Source: Stentor coeruleus (Eukaryota > Ciliophora > Heterotrichea > Heterotrichida > Stentoridae). From it: a stretch of 39,488 nucleotides of DNA. The stretch covers positions 1-39,488 of the forward strand of contig MPUH01000703.1 of assembly GCA_001970955.1 (NCBI GenBank), written 5' to 3'. Positions 30,589 to 38,580 of the stretch are shown here, piece after piece. The translations under genes were made by a program, and so were the position numbers. The notes under the pieces were generated by a model. It ran no database searches. It was not told the DNA's origin and saw nothing but the letters and a program-made list of their open reading frames with translations. Every line of letters starts with the position of its first letter. The first letter of the stretch is position 1.

Positions 30589-32439
30589 CTAATCATCAGG
30601 TATAACAGAATCTTTTCTTCTAATTTTCGAAATCTGTGAACTTAAGCTAACTCTGGGACCTATGATATTTTTTGGAGAAATCATCTTGTTTTCAAACACT
30701 TTTATATCTCTAAGACCGGCAAAAGCTTCATATACACTAAGCTCACTTCTCCCATTTTTAGCAATTTTTTTCAGATACTCTTTAGGATTTTTCTCCCTTA
30801 TTCTACTTATAAGATATATAGCATCTGATTCTGCAAGGGCATTCAAATCATTTTTTTCCATTTTTTCAACAGTTTCTTTAATCCCTTCTATATCCCTTTT
30901 CTTAAAGTCTTCATATATTTTTTTATAAGTACTATTATCTTCCATAATCTGAATCGGCATATTTTTAGTTTTTTTAACAACTTCTCGTAAATAAGCTTTC
31001 TCAATTGTTGATAAGAATTTAAATAAGCTCAAATTTCCTTTAGCCACATCTCTTGGGGTTTTTCCAAGCTTGTTCCTGGAAAAAACATCTGCCCCTGCCT
31101 TAAGGAGAATTTTTGTAGTCTTAAATAGCCCAGAATGTGCTGCCAAATGCAAAGCAGTCCAGTCCTGCTTTCCTCCTGTAAAATTAACATCAAATTTACT
31201 ATCTTTAAACTCAGCGCTTGCATTGATTTTCCTAATCCACACAACAGCCGCATTCTGAGCTTTACGTGCAGCAATATGAATTGGCCCCCAATTATCATTA
31301 TTATGAGCGTTAGTCTCAGCACCTGATTTTAAAAGCATTTCCCCAATAGCTTCACTTGTATGCTTACTTTTTTTGAAGTTAATCATTAATATATGCAAAG
31401 GTGTGTTGCCGTCACAGTTTTTTAAATCCATTTTACTGCCTATCTTAATCAGTTGGGATACAAGAAAACTATCGTTTTTTGCAATAGCGAGATGAAGAGC
31501 GCTGCCATAAATCCCCCCACCAATATTCACATTACAACCTGATTCTAAAAGCAGCCTTGCCGTTTGCAGATTATTTTCTCTTATCGCCAATACTAAAGCT
31601 GAGTATCCTTCAGGGTCAAGAAGATTTAAATCGCAACTTGACTCAATAAGTCCTTTAATAACTCCGAAATCATTGTTCAAAACTGCTTTGTGAAGCAAGG
31701 AAATACCATTGCTAATGCATTTATCCAATGAAAAAAAAGGTAATTCTGTGAAATGCCTTAAAAATTGAATAACTGTAATATCATGTTTTTTTGACGACTG
31801 AAAATGCAATAAAGACAGATTCTGCAATGATTTTATCAAAATTTCCCCATTAGTTCCTTTCAAAGTTATTGGCAGACTAGGTTGGGTATATCTTAGCCAC
31901 TCCAAACTGAAAAACCGTAGATTTGTAAACATATGCAAAATAGGAGGAAGCTTAGAAAATTCATTAGAATGCATATAAAGTGTACATAAATATCTGAGAT
32001 TACCCAAACTTCTTGGTAATACTTGTATTTGATTATATGACAAATCAAGTAAAGTCAGTTTTTCAAGTTTACCTATAGCCCGATCTAGTAAAAGTAAAGA
32101 ATTATGCCCAAAACTTAAACTTTTTAAATTGTCTAAATCAAAAATCTGTGATGAGAGAATCGTTAAATGGTTATGATCAAGTTTTAAGATTTCAAGGTTT
32201 ACTAGGCTTCTTATAGCTTCAGGAATGATTTCTAAAGAGTTTTCTCTTAGGTCAAGGGTTGTGAGGTTTTTTAGTTCGCAGATATATACCGGGATTAAAC
32301 TTAATGAGTTGTTTCTGAGGTCTAAACTTCTGATACGCTCAGAGGATTTCTGAAAGGATTCTTTGTATATATCTAAATTGCTTTCACGAAGGTATAGTTC
32401 ACCTTCGCTTGATATCATAAAGAACCCATTATTACTCAT
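30589..32439 (-). CDS. leucine-rich-repeat plus ankyrin-repeat protein
   Basis: 616 residues. Residues about 35-195 hold SDS22/Ras-suppressor-type LRRs (LxxLxLxxNxLxxLP), for example LTTLDLRENSLEIIP. Residues about 240-470 hold ankyrin repeats, with motifs such as GYSALVLAIRENN, GSALHLAIAKNDS, GNTPLHILMI and DWTALHLAAHSGL. The C-terminal 140 residues are Lys/Glu helical and Ser-tipped. There is no catalytic domain. Both repeat types bind proteins, so a scaffold is likely. The start codon lies 19 bp from that of the divergent 7TM gene; Met8 (MISSEGEL) is an alternative. The stop is TGA or TAA-type within the AT-rich 3' end near 30589. Confidence 0.87.
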   Translation of the reverse strand: MSNNGFFMISSEGELYLRESNLDIYKESFQKSSERIRSLDLRNNSLSLIPVYICELKNLTTLDLRENSLEIIPEAIRSLVNLEILKLDHNHLTILSSQIFDLDNLKSLSFGHNSLLLLDRAIGKLEKLTLLDLSYNQIQVLPRSLGNLRYLCTLYMHSNEFSKLPPILHMFTNLRFFSLEWLRYTQPSLPITLKGTNGEILIKSLQNLSLLHFQSSKKHDITVIQFLRHFTELPFFSLDKCISNGISLLHKAVLNNDFGVIKGLIESSCDLNLLDPEGYSALVLAIRENNLQTARLLLESGCNVNIGGGIYGSALHLAIAKNDSFLVSQLIKIGSKMDLKNCDGNTPLHILMINFKKSKHTSEAIGEMLLKSGAETNAHNNDNWGPIHIAARKAQNAAVVWIRKINASAEFKDSKFDVNFTGGKQDWTALHLAAHSGLFKTTKILLKAGADVFSRNKLGKTPRDVAKGNLSLFKFLSTIEKAYLREVVKKTKNMPIQIMEDNSTYKKIYEDFKKRDIEGIKETVEKMEKNDLNALAESDAIYLISRIREKNPKEYLKKIAKNGRSELSVYEAFAGLRDIKVFENKMISPKNIIGPRVSLSSQISKIRRKDSVIPDD

Positions 32440-32458
32440 GGATTTATATATAAATAAT

Positions 32459-33346
32459 ATGCTAGTGTGTGATTTAGGTAATGATCTATGCTGGCTTTCT
32501 GTATCTTTTGGGGTAATATCTATAATTTACCTTGGTTTAATTGTAACACACATATAGGCTTGGTTAATCTTTAAATACTATAAAAGAGAAGAAAAAAAAG
32601 TCTTGTTCTTTTTAGCAGCTTTATGTATTTCAATGATCTTTCACTATTTCCTTATTGCTGATATATATGATGTTCTTTATTTTGTTAAAGAATATCTTAT
32701 GCTGGTTGTACTTTCTTATGTTTGTTATTATTTTCTATATCATATGTATAAACTCATACAAACTCACACTGTGATAACTTTTATCGGTCTTACAATAATA
32801 GTAATCACAATTATTTATCTTAGTGTTGTTGCTATTTATTTTACAGTTGACTTTTTTATTGCAGACTCAAAGGTGTTTGAATGTTCAAATAATTTTTGGA
32901 TATTGTTAAGAGCTGCCGAGCTGGTTTTGTCTTTACTTTTTTTGATTATTGGTTTGGTGATTAGTAAAAAACTAAAGGAAGTGAAAATTATTTACAGGTC
33001 TCAAGTTAAAAAAAAGGAAAAGAATGTTTGGTAGTATATATTTAGGGTACTTATTGGGGTGAGTATTTTGGCTACACTTGTGAGTTTTATAGAAAATGTT
33101 ATATATATATCTGAAGACTATTCAGAGTGTTTTATGATGGTTAGCAGTCAAATTGAGTTTAATATGATTCTTTTTAGCTTTTTGCGTTTGGTTACAGATT
33201 ATTCGATTATGAGTACAATTATATATCAGTTTTGGAGATCGGAACAGCATAGATATTTAAGTGTTGATTCAGGCTTGGAAGATGAAATACCTACTTTTAT
33301 AGATAGAGAAGTAACGTATAATAGTATTACAGAGCAAGATATGTGA
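32459..33346 (+). CDS. seven-transmembrane protein with two 15-nt introns
   Basis: Exons 32459-32542, 32558-33030 and 33046-33346 give 285 residues; each intron removal continues the same frame. Seven hydrophobic helices are visible at about residues 13-36, 45-64, 75-94, 103-127, 143-165, 180-200 and 220-245, with short loops and a cytosol-like charged tail (SGLEDEIPTFIDRE). The topology recalls the 7TM half of the pseudokinase protein at 26898-28628, without the kinase. No GPCR signature could be named. The start is taken at ATG 32459 (MLVCDLGND). An in-frame ATG at 32438 would overlap the start codon of the minus-strand LRR-ankyrin gene. Unspliced, it would look like three small pieces. Confidence 0.75.
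32543..32557 (+). other. 15-nt intron (7TM gene, first)
   Basis: GTAACACACATATAG, phase 0, A at position 10. Its last three bases are an in-frame stop; removal joins the TM1 helix to exon 2. Confidence 0.85.
33031..33045 (+). other. 15-nt intron (7TM gene, second)
   Basis: GTAGTATATATTTAG, phase 2, A at position 10. Removal forms a Trp codon and opens 100 further codons with TM6 and TM7. Confidence 0.87.
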
Positions 33347-33588
33347 GTTTTATGAAATAGTTTAATTAATTAAGTCTAGAAGTTAATAACTGATTTAGAT
33401 ATAGAATTGAGGCTATTGTTGGCGGTTTAAACATATCAAATTTATAGGCTGGAGTAATTTTTATGGCTAAATAGAGTATTCAAATTTTTATATTATTAGA
33501 AAGAGTAAAATTAAATCATAAAGGCGCTAAATAGCCTCATCCTTATATATTATTAAATCTAATATAAAATAAACCTAGTTTAATATCT

Positions 33589-33665
33589 TAATTCCATTTC
33601 CCAAATAAATATTTTTTAAATAGTATNTAATTCCATTTCCCAAATAAATATTTTTTAAATAGTAT
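33589..33665. repeat. 38-bp direct repeat flanking a single N at 33627
   Basis: 33589-33626 equals 33628-33665. Same pattern as the four other N positions. Confidence 0.85.
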
Positions 33666-33699
33666 CAAGTTTTCATTTCCTCATCAGGAACCTTTGTGT

Positions 33700-34750
33700 A
33701 AAAATGCTTAATAAGAATTTTAAAAGTATAAATTCGGCAAAATCTCTAAGGCAAACTTCAATAAGCGAACTTAAAACAGGTAAAAAACTCTTATAATATG
33801 AAAATAAATTAAAAATACTTGAAATCAAAAGAGCATCAAAAACTCCTCCAAGTATAAAGCCAATTCCCTTATGCAAGTAGCATCAAAACTAAATTTAAAA
33901 GTAAAGTTCATGGTAAATCGCATTCTTTAGCAGGCAATGACAATAAAAAAATACAAAAATCTTCCATAGCATAATCAGTGGAAACTTAGAAGTCATGATA
34001 AAAAACCTATTCCTCAAAATAATGCGAAATCCAAATTTCAAAGCAGAAACTTTGCTTTAAAGTAAAAACTTAAACTATTAAAAGAGTATGAATTCGAGAC
34101 AATAAAAATTAAAGAATCTATGGAAATCGAAAACCATATGAAATTGAAACTTTAACCAAGTTTTATATAGAAAAAAATAATGAATGTGAAATATGTTTTA
34201 ACCTGAAAATTAATAAGGAGTTAGAACAAAAGTGAAAAAATAAGATAACTGTGAAGTGGAATATGTGCAAAGGATTAAAGAAGCAATTGAGGAAAAAGCA
34301 AGAATATAAGTTTTTACATAGTCTTAAATATAAAGAAAATTTTCATTCATTTAAATCTTTTCCCATGCTACATTATTTAGGAAAACTTATAACTCGAATA
34401 GAAATATAAAAAATTGCATGAATATGAGAGAAAATTTAGCAATTATGCTCAGGATTTATAGAATATAAGGGAAAAAGCAATAATTTAAAGCGAAATATGA
34501 AGCAAGCAGAAAAATAGGTAGTAATAAAGATTATAATTTTTAAAGCTATTAGAGTAAAAGATATAATGAGTTATTGGGAAATTGCAATGATTTAAAAACT
34601 AAACAAGAAAGAACAATTAAAGTTTTTGAACGAGGGTTATTGTAGTAAATATAAGATATTTATGCACAAAATTCGCAGTTATCTAAAAGTTTTGAGGCTA
34701 AGTGAGTTTATGTTAAAGTAAGTTAAGCTTATTATAATTTTTGTACTAAT
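33700..34750 (+). pseudogene. decayed coiled-coil protein gene
   Basis: No intact frame, but the + strand gives a chain of coiled-coil-like pieces in shifting frames. They include SINSAKSLRQTSISELKTGK (about 33720-33780), KEYEFETIKIKESMEIENHM (about 34085-34140), VEYVQRIKEAIEEKARI (about 34255-34310), YKKLHEYERKFSNYAQDL (about 34405-34460) and RYNELLGNCNDLKTKQE (about 34560-34610), then FERGLL and DIYAQNSQLSKSFEAK. Stops between adjoining same-frame pieces are mostly TAA or TAG, where Gln would fit the heptads. The strand is purine-rich, unlike ordinary intergenic DNA here. A pseudogene with C-to-T losses and several indels explains it best. The neighbours are intact. Confidence 0.45.
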
Positions 34751-34843
34751 TCGTGAGAAATTGTGGATTATTATGCTTTGATGACTATTTAAGGAAATAA
34801 ATATGATAAAGTCTTATTAGTGAATAATTAATTAATATTATTA

Positions 34844-37594
34844 CTATCGTATGTCACTACTACTAGAGCTTGATGACGATGAGTCTGAAGATTTACTATT
34901 AGAAGATTTTTTATTTTTTTTCACATGAATATTCTTATCCGCCCCCTTTAAAGATGTAGGAGGTTTTGAACGCATTGATGGAATTGGTGGATCAGGTAAT
35001 AAGCCTCCAGGCATTGATAGGATTGGTGAACTAGGATGTGATCCTCCTGGCATTGATGGAATAGGTGGGTTTGAAATTGGTGGATTTCTGGCTGATCCTC
35101 CTGGCATTGATAGATTAGGTGGGTTCGGAATTGGTGGAATTTTATTTAATCCTCCTGGCATTGATAGATTAGGCGGGTTCGGAATTGGTGGAATTTTAGT
35201 TGATCCTCCTGGCATTAATAGAATAGGTGGGTTAGGAATTGGTGGATTTTTAGTTGATCCTCCTGGCATTAATGGAATCGATGGACTTGGAATTGGTGGA
35301 TATTGAGTTGACCCTCCTGGCATTGATGGAATTGGGAGACCAGGGGTTTTTGGACTCCCAGGCTTTAGTGCAGGTAGCACTGATATCCCTTCAGGAACAT
35401 AAACTTTGTCTGGCATAGGTATACTAGATGGAAGTTTTCTTTCATTCTTTTTATAAATACGAATATCATTTCTAAAATCCGAAGATTTATCACTATCATC
35501 AGAATTATTATTTATATCACCTTGAGATTGTGTCAATTTATCATTTAATAAGTTTATATGAGTTCCTAGAGATTCATCCTCATTAGATTTTTTAATATTT
35601 TGTTCTAGTTGTGATGTAACCAAATTTGGGATAGGAAAAGGTCCAGAACCTCCTGGCATGAAAATTAGCTTTTCGGTTTTGGGTTTTTGCATGATTCGGT
35701 TTGGAGAATCTGAAAACGGAGGTTCAGTGTTCATTAACTTAGGTGGCAAAGGTATATCTATTAATTTCTGGAAAATCTTACCAGGCATAAAAGGCGAAGG
35801 AATAACATTTGATGTCTTCTTTATTTCAGGTACAAGATTGATATGACTAGGTATTAGATCTTGTGAAGGTTTTATAAGCATATTTCTAAATTGTGGTTGA
35901 TTATCTGGAACCCCAAATTTTTTATTAACATTCCCTATATACTTATTTTTTTGTGAAGGAACAATAGAAAAATCATGACTTCTACTATATTTACACTCTT
36001 CAAAGTTCTCAAAAGTATTTCTCACATTTACCTGCTCTTTATCTGCAGAGTTATAACCAAAGTCGGCTCTTATTTCTGAAAGGTTTTCTCCCCCTAGGAT
36101 CAAAAAATATGCTTCTTTATTTCCATTGTTAATACATGCAAATGTTGATCCAGGTATTTCAATAACATTTATAGGCTGTAAATGTTCAGAATAAAATCTA
36201 ATATTCCTAACAGTTTTAAGGCAAATTATTTTTTTCTCTTTATAATACTCTAAACAATGTAGTTTTTCAGTATCGTTCTTCAATGATATATTCACCCTTT
36301 GAGCAACACTAAGAACTTTTGAGTTTAGGGTATTATTGTTACAAATAAACACTGCTTTGTCCATATCTTTTATATAAGCAAGTCCTATGATTTGTTCATT
36401 TGATTGTAGTTTAAAATCGTATTTATTTGAATGTTCAAGTTTACCTAATTTTAGTTTGTAAAGGTCGATGGATTTAGGGTAGTTCTGAGCAATAATTATA
36501 GCATCTGGTGTTGATCCTGAAGCAATTATGAAGCTGACACTAGAAAAAGCTAAAGCGATTGAAGTTGAGGTTAAGGAGTAGTATATGATAAATGACTCAT
36601 TGCCTATAGTTACGCCTATAAGCATTTCATCGTCTGAAATTTCAACTATTCCTACTAATGTGCATGATGCTTTCTGGAGTATAAGGCAGGCAATCATAAT
36701 CCAATCACCTGAAACTTTGATTATTGGCCCAGGATTTGTGATTTTTAATGTAAAAAGCCCAGCACGAATGTAAGCTTCCATGTCATAGTATGAGCTTAGA
36801 CGTTCTTGTAAAGTTTTTTTCGTTTCTTCAGTGATTTTAATTTTTTCTTGTTTAAACATTTTGTTGAAGTCTTTAAACCTACTCGAAAAAAATCTATCCG
36901 AATCTTTAATGAAACAAGAAAACGAGTTGTAAAACTCTTCTATCATTTCTTCGATGTTCAAATCACTTACTGTAAAGTATTTTTGTATATATCGCTGTTT
37001 TTCTGTATCTAAGTCAAGAGAAATTATTAATCTTTTTCTTGCTGATTTAGGCATATTATGAGATTTCTCAGCTTCATTAAGTAGATCAATCAGCCCTGAT
37101 GATAAAAAAGACTCTATTCGCGAATGCAAAGAATTGTAAGCCCCAGTGATAATTTCTCGTAGAATATTCTCTTTAAGTTCAATATTGTAAATAATTTTTC
37201 TCAAAGCTTCTAAATAGATCTTGGTTTTTAACTCAAGATCTTCAAATTTTCCTGTTTCTAATGAGCAGACATCCGTAGTAAACCCTTGGGTTATTTTATC
37301 TAAAGCAGCCTTGAAATCTTTAGGTAAGTGGATATCAACAGTATTAAAAGTAAGTAAAAACCCAGCTTGTTGGAAATGAAATACCAAATAAGCCTGGCCT
37401 TGATTTCCACTTTCGATTTTATAAGTATTAGACCTCGTGCTAATCTCAACTTGTTTGCTTTCAACAATCTCATGGGCCCCAGGTTCATTTTGGTGTAAAG
37501 TGAAATGATCATTACAAAAAGTAGTTGGCGGGTGACTGCCTTTACAAATAACAGCAACTTTAGCTCTACAACCTTGTATGCTACAATTATCCAT
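34844..37594 (-). CDS. B-box-like zinc-binding protein with propeller-like middle and MPGG proline repeats
   Basis: 916 residues. The N-terminal ~45 residues carry a B-box-like Cys/His pattern (CSIQGC, then CKGSHPP, FCNDHF and LHQN). Residues about 100-290 are helical or coiled-coil. Residues about 290-510 are beta-rich repeats with Ile/Leu/Val strands, probably a beta-propeller as in many ciliate B-box or kelch proteins. Residues 510-740 are low complexity. About 755-870 is a tandem Pro-rich array, core PPIPNPP followed by MPGGS, and the tail is Lys/Ser-rich ending in SSSSSSSDIR. The architecture suggests a TRIM-like scaffold without a RING; the Pro array could bind SH3, WW or profilin-type partners. 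That role is inference. No intron or membrane segment is seen. Confidence 0.75.
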   Translation of the reverse strand: MDNCSIQGCRAKVAVICKGSHPPTTFCNDHFTLHQNEPGAHEIVESKQVEISTRSNTYKIESGNQGQAYLVFHFQQAGFLLTFNTVDIHLPKDFKAALDKITQGFTTDVCSLETGKFEDLELKTKIYLEALRKIIYNIELKENILREIITGAYNSLHSRIESFLSSGLIDLLNEAEKSHNMPKSARKRLIISLDLDTEKQRYIQKYFTVSDLNIEEMIEEFYNSFSCFIKDSDRFFSSRFKDFNKMFKQEKIKITEETKKTLQERLSSYYDMEAYIRAGLFTLKITNPGPIIKVSGDWIMIACLILQKASCTLVGIVEISDDEMLIGVTIGNESFIIYYSLTSTSIALAFSSVSFIIASGSTPDAIIIAQNYPKSIDLYKLKLGKLEHSNKYDFKLQSNEQIIGLAYIKDMDKAVFICNNNTLNSKVLSVAQRVNISLKNDTEKLHCLEYYKEKKIICLKTVRNIRFYSEHLQPINVIEIPGSTFACINNGNKEAYFLILGGENLSEIRADFGYNSADKEQVNVRNTFENFEECKYSRSHDFSIVPSQKNKYIGNVNKKFGVPDNQPQFRNMLIKPSQDLIPSHINLVPEIKKTSNVIPSPFMPGKIFQKLIDIPLPPKLMNTEPPFSDSPNRIMQKPKTEKLIFMPGGSGPFPIPNLVTSQLEQNIKKSNEDESLGTHINLLNDKLTQSQGDINNNSDDSDKSSDFRNDIRIYKKNERKLPSSIPMPDKVYVPEGISVLPALKPGSPKTPGLPIPSMPGGSTQYPPIPSPSIPLMPGGSTKNPPIPNPPILLMPGGSTKIPPIPNPPNLSMPGGLNKIPPIPNPPNLSMPGGSARNPPISNPPIPSMPGGSHPSSPILSMPGGLLPDPPIPSMRSKPPTSLKGADKNIHVKKNKKSSNSKSSDSSSSSSSSSDIR
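34990..35335 (-). repeat. 54-bp tandem coding repeat (18-residue MPGG unit)
   Basis: On the + strand TGATCCTCCTGGCATT-type cores recur every ~54 bp, encoding units like PPIPNPPNLSMPGGLNKI. Five full 18-residue units are clear, with shorter degenerate units at both ends; MPGG occurs seven times in the array and once more upstream. The period is a multiple of three, so copy-number change would keep the frame. Confidence 0.88.
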
Positions 37595-37695
37595 TTATTT
37601 AAACTTTCTAAAAATATACATAATAGTCACGTATTATAATAATTTCATTGCTATATAACTATGTGAAAATTATTATATCTTATATTTATATGAAA

Positions 37696-38580
37696 TTATT
37701 CTTTAGTCTCACCTGAAGTCAAAAGGTCAATAAGATAATCCATGGCGACTAGAGTTTCAGCTGATTTATCAGCATTATTGATGTCTCTGATAATATCTAA
37801 AGCTCTTTCTTCGTTAACTTTGGCTATGTATTCTTGCATTACATGATCATCTTTGTCTTGTAGAAGTTCAGCTAAATAATCTAACAAGCTACGAAGAACA
37901 GTATCATTTTCTGAGCTCCACGAGATTTGCTGGACTAATTGCCTTCCACCTTTCATCTCAATAAATAGCCTCTGTGCATAAGGACGATTTCTGTATATTT
38001 TATAACAGACACTAGCCGTTAAATGTCTTAGTTCCTCTTTAGAACACATGATCGACCGCATGAGTACTGAGAAAATCCCAAGTTCGATCATATTTGCCAC
38101 AGACTCTTCGCTTATAAAGTCTAAAACATAGTATAAAAGCATCAAACTATTGTCCCTTAGATCTTCGCTTCCGTTTTTTAGATGTTCCATCAAAACATGC
38201 AATAGAGGCTCTGATGCTTTTGCTATTATTTCTTGATCTTTTTGACACATTTGGCATAGATAAACTAAAGCTAGTGAGCCAATTGTTTTAGGCTTGTCTG
38301 CCCATGAAATATAAGCTTTAGGGTTTTCGATTTCTGTTTTATCAGTTATTAGGCATAATAGTTGATCATAATGCTTTTCTTTTCTGCAGAAATCTAAGTA
38401 ATTTTGTAAGTGCTTTTTGCCATAAGTGGAAGAGATAGTTGCTGGACCTGATGCTGTGCTATCTGATGTTCTGAAAGTTTCTTCTTTAGACTTAAGATTT
38501 TCTTGTTTGAGTCGTTGTGATGGCTTCATTAGTTTCAGCTTTTTTCTCAGCTCTTCATCACGACCTTGGCAGCAACCCAT
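37696..38580 (-). CDS. N-acylated armadillo-like helical repeat protein
   Basis: 294 residues. It starts MGCCQGRDEELRKK: Gly2 is a myristoylation site and Cys3/Cys4 are likely palmitoylation sites, so it should sit on a membrane. Residues about 55-290 are alpha-helical with ARM/HEAT-like periodicity, for example SEDLRDNSLMLLYYVLDF, LRHLTASVCYKIYRN and DTVLRSLLDYLAELLQ. The Ser/Thr-rich linker (35-50) is probably flexible. No enzyme motif is visible. A membrane-tethered protein-binding adaptor is likely. The start is fixed by the MGC motif. It lies 101 bp upstream of the B-box-like gene, on the same strand. Confidence 0.8.
   Translation of the reverse strand: MGCCQGRDEELRKKLKLMKPSQRLKQENLKSKEETFRTSDSTASGPATISSTYGKKHLQNYLDFCRKEKHYDQLLCLITDKTEIENPKAYISWADKPKTIGSLALVYLCQMCQKDQEIIAKASEPLLHVLMEHLKNGSEDLRDNSLMLLYYVLDFISEESVANMIELGIFSVLMRSIMCSKEELRHLTASVCYKIYRNRPYAQRLFIEMKGGRQLVQQISWSSENDTVLRSLLDYLAELLQDKDDHVMQEYIAKVNEERALDIIRDINNADKSAETLVAMDYLIDLLTSGETKE

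Larger units (their letters stand above)
33347..34843. other. 1.5-kb intergenic region holding a probable pseudogene
   Basis: 33347-33590 is the 3' flank of the 7TM gene. A 38-bp repeat flanks an N at 33627. 33700-34750 is the coiled-coil relic described separately. No intact gene is present. Confidence 0.5.

Noticed and set aside
33673..33876. 67-codon minus-strand hydrophobic frame
   Set aside because: Antisense to the purine-rich coiled-coil relic; its hydrophobicity is what the complement of Lys/Glu/Ser codons produces.
9167..34843. TAA and TAG inside coding-like tracts at places where Gln would fit, suggesting a ciliate code with reassigned stops
   Set aside because: Intact genes throughout the window end at TAA, TAG and TGA in standard fashion and contain no internal reassigned stops. 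The tracts also contain TGA and frameshifts, so decay is the simpler reading.
298..38580. tRNA genes (GTTCRA-type B-box strings at several places)
   Set aside because: Each string lies inside a coding frame or lacks an A box and cloverleaf partner; no tRNA could be built.
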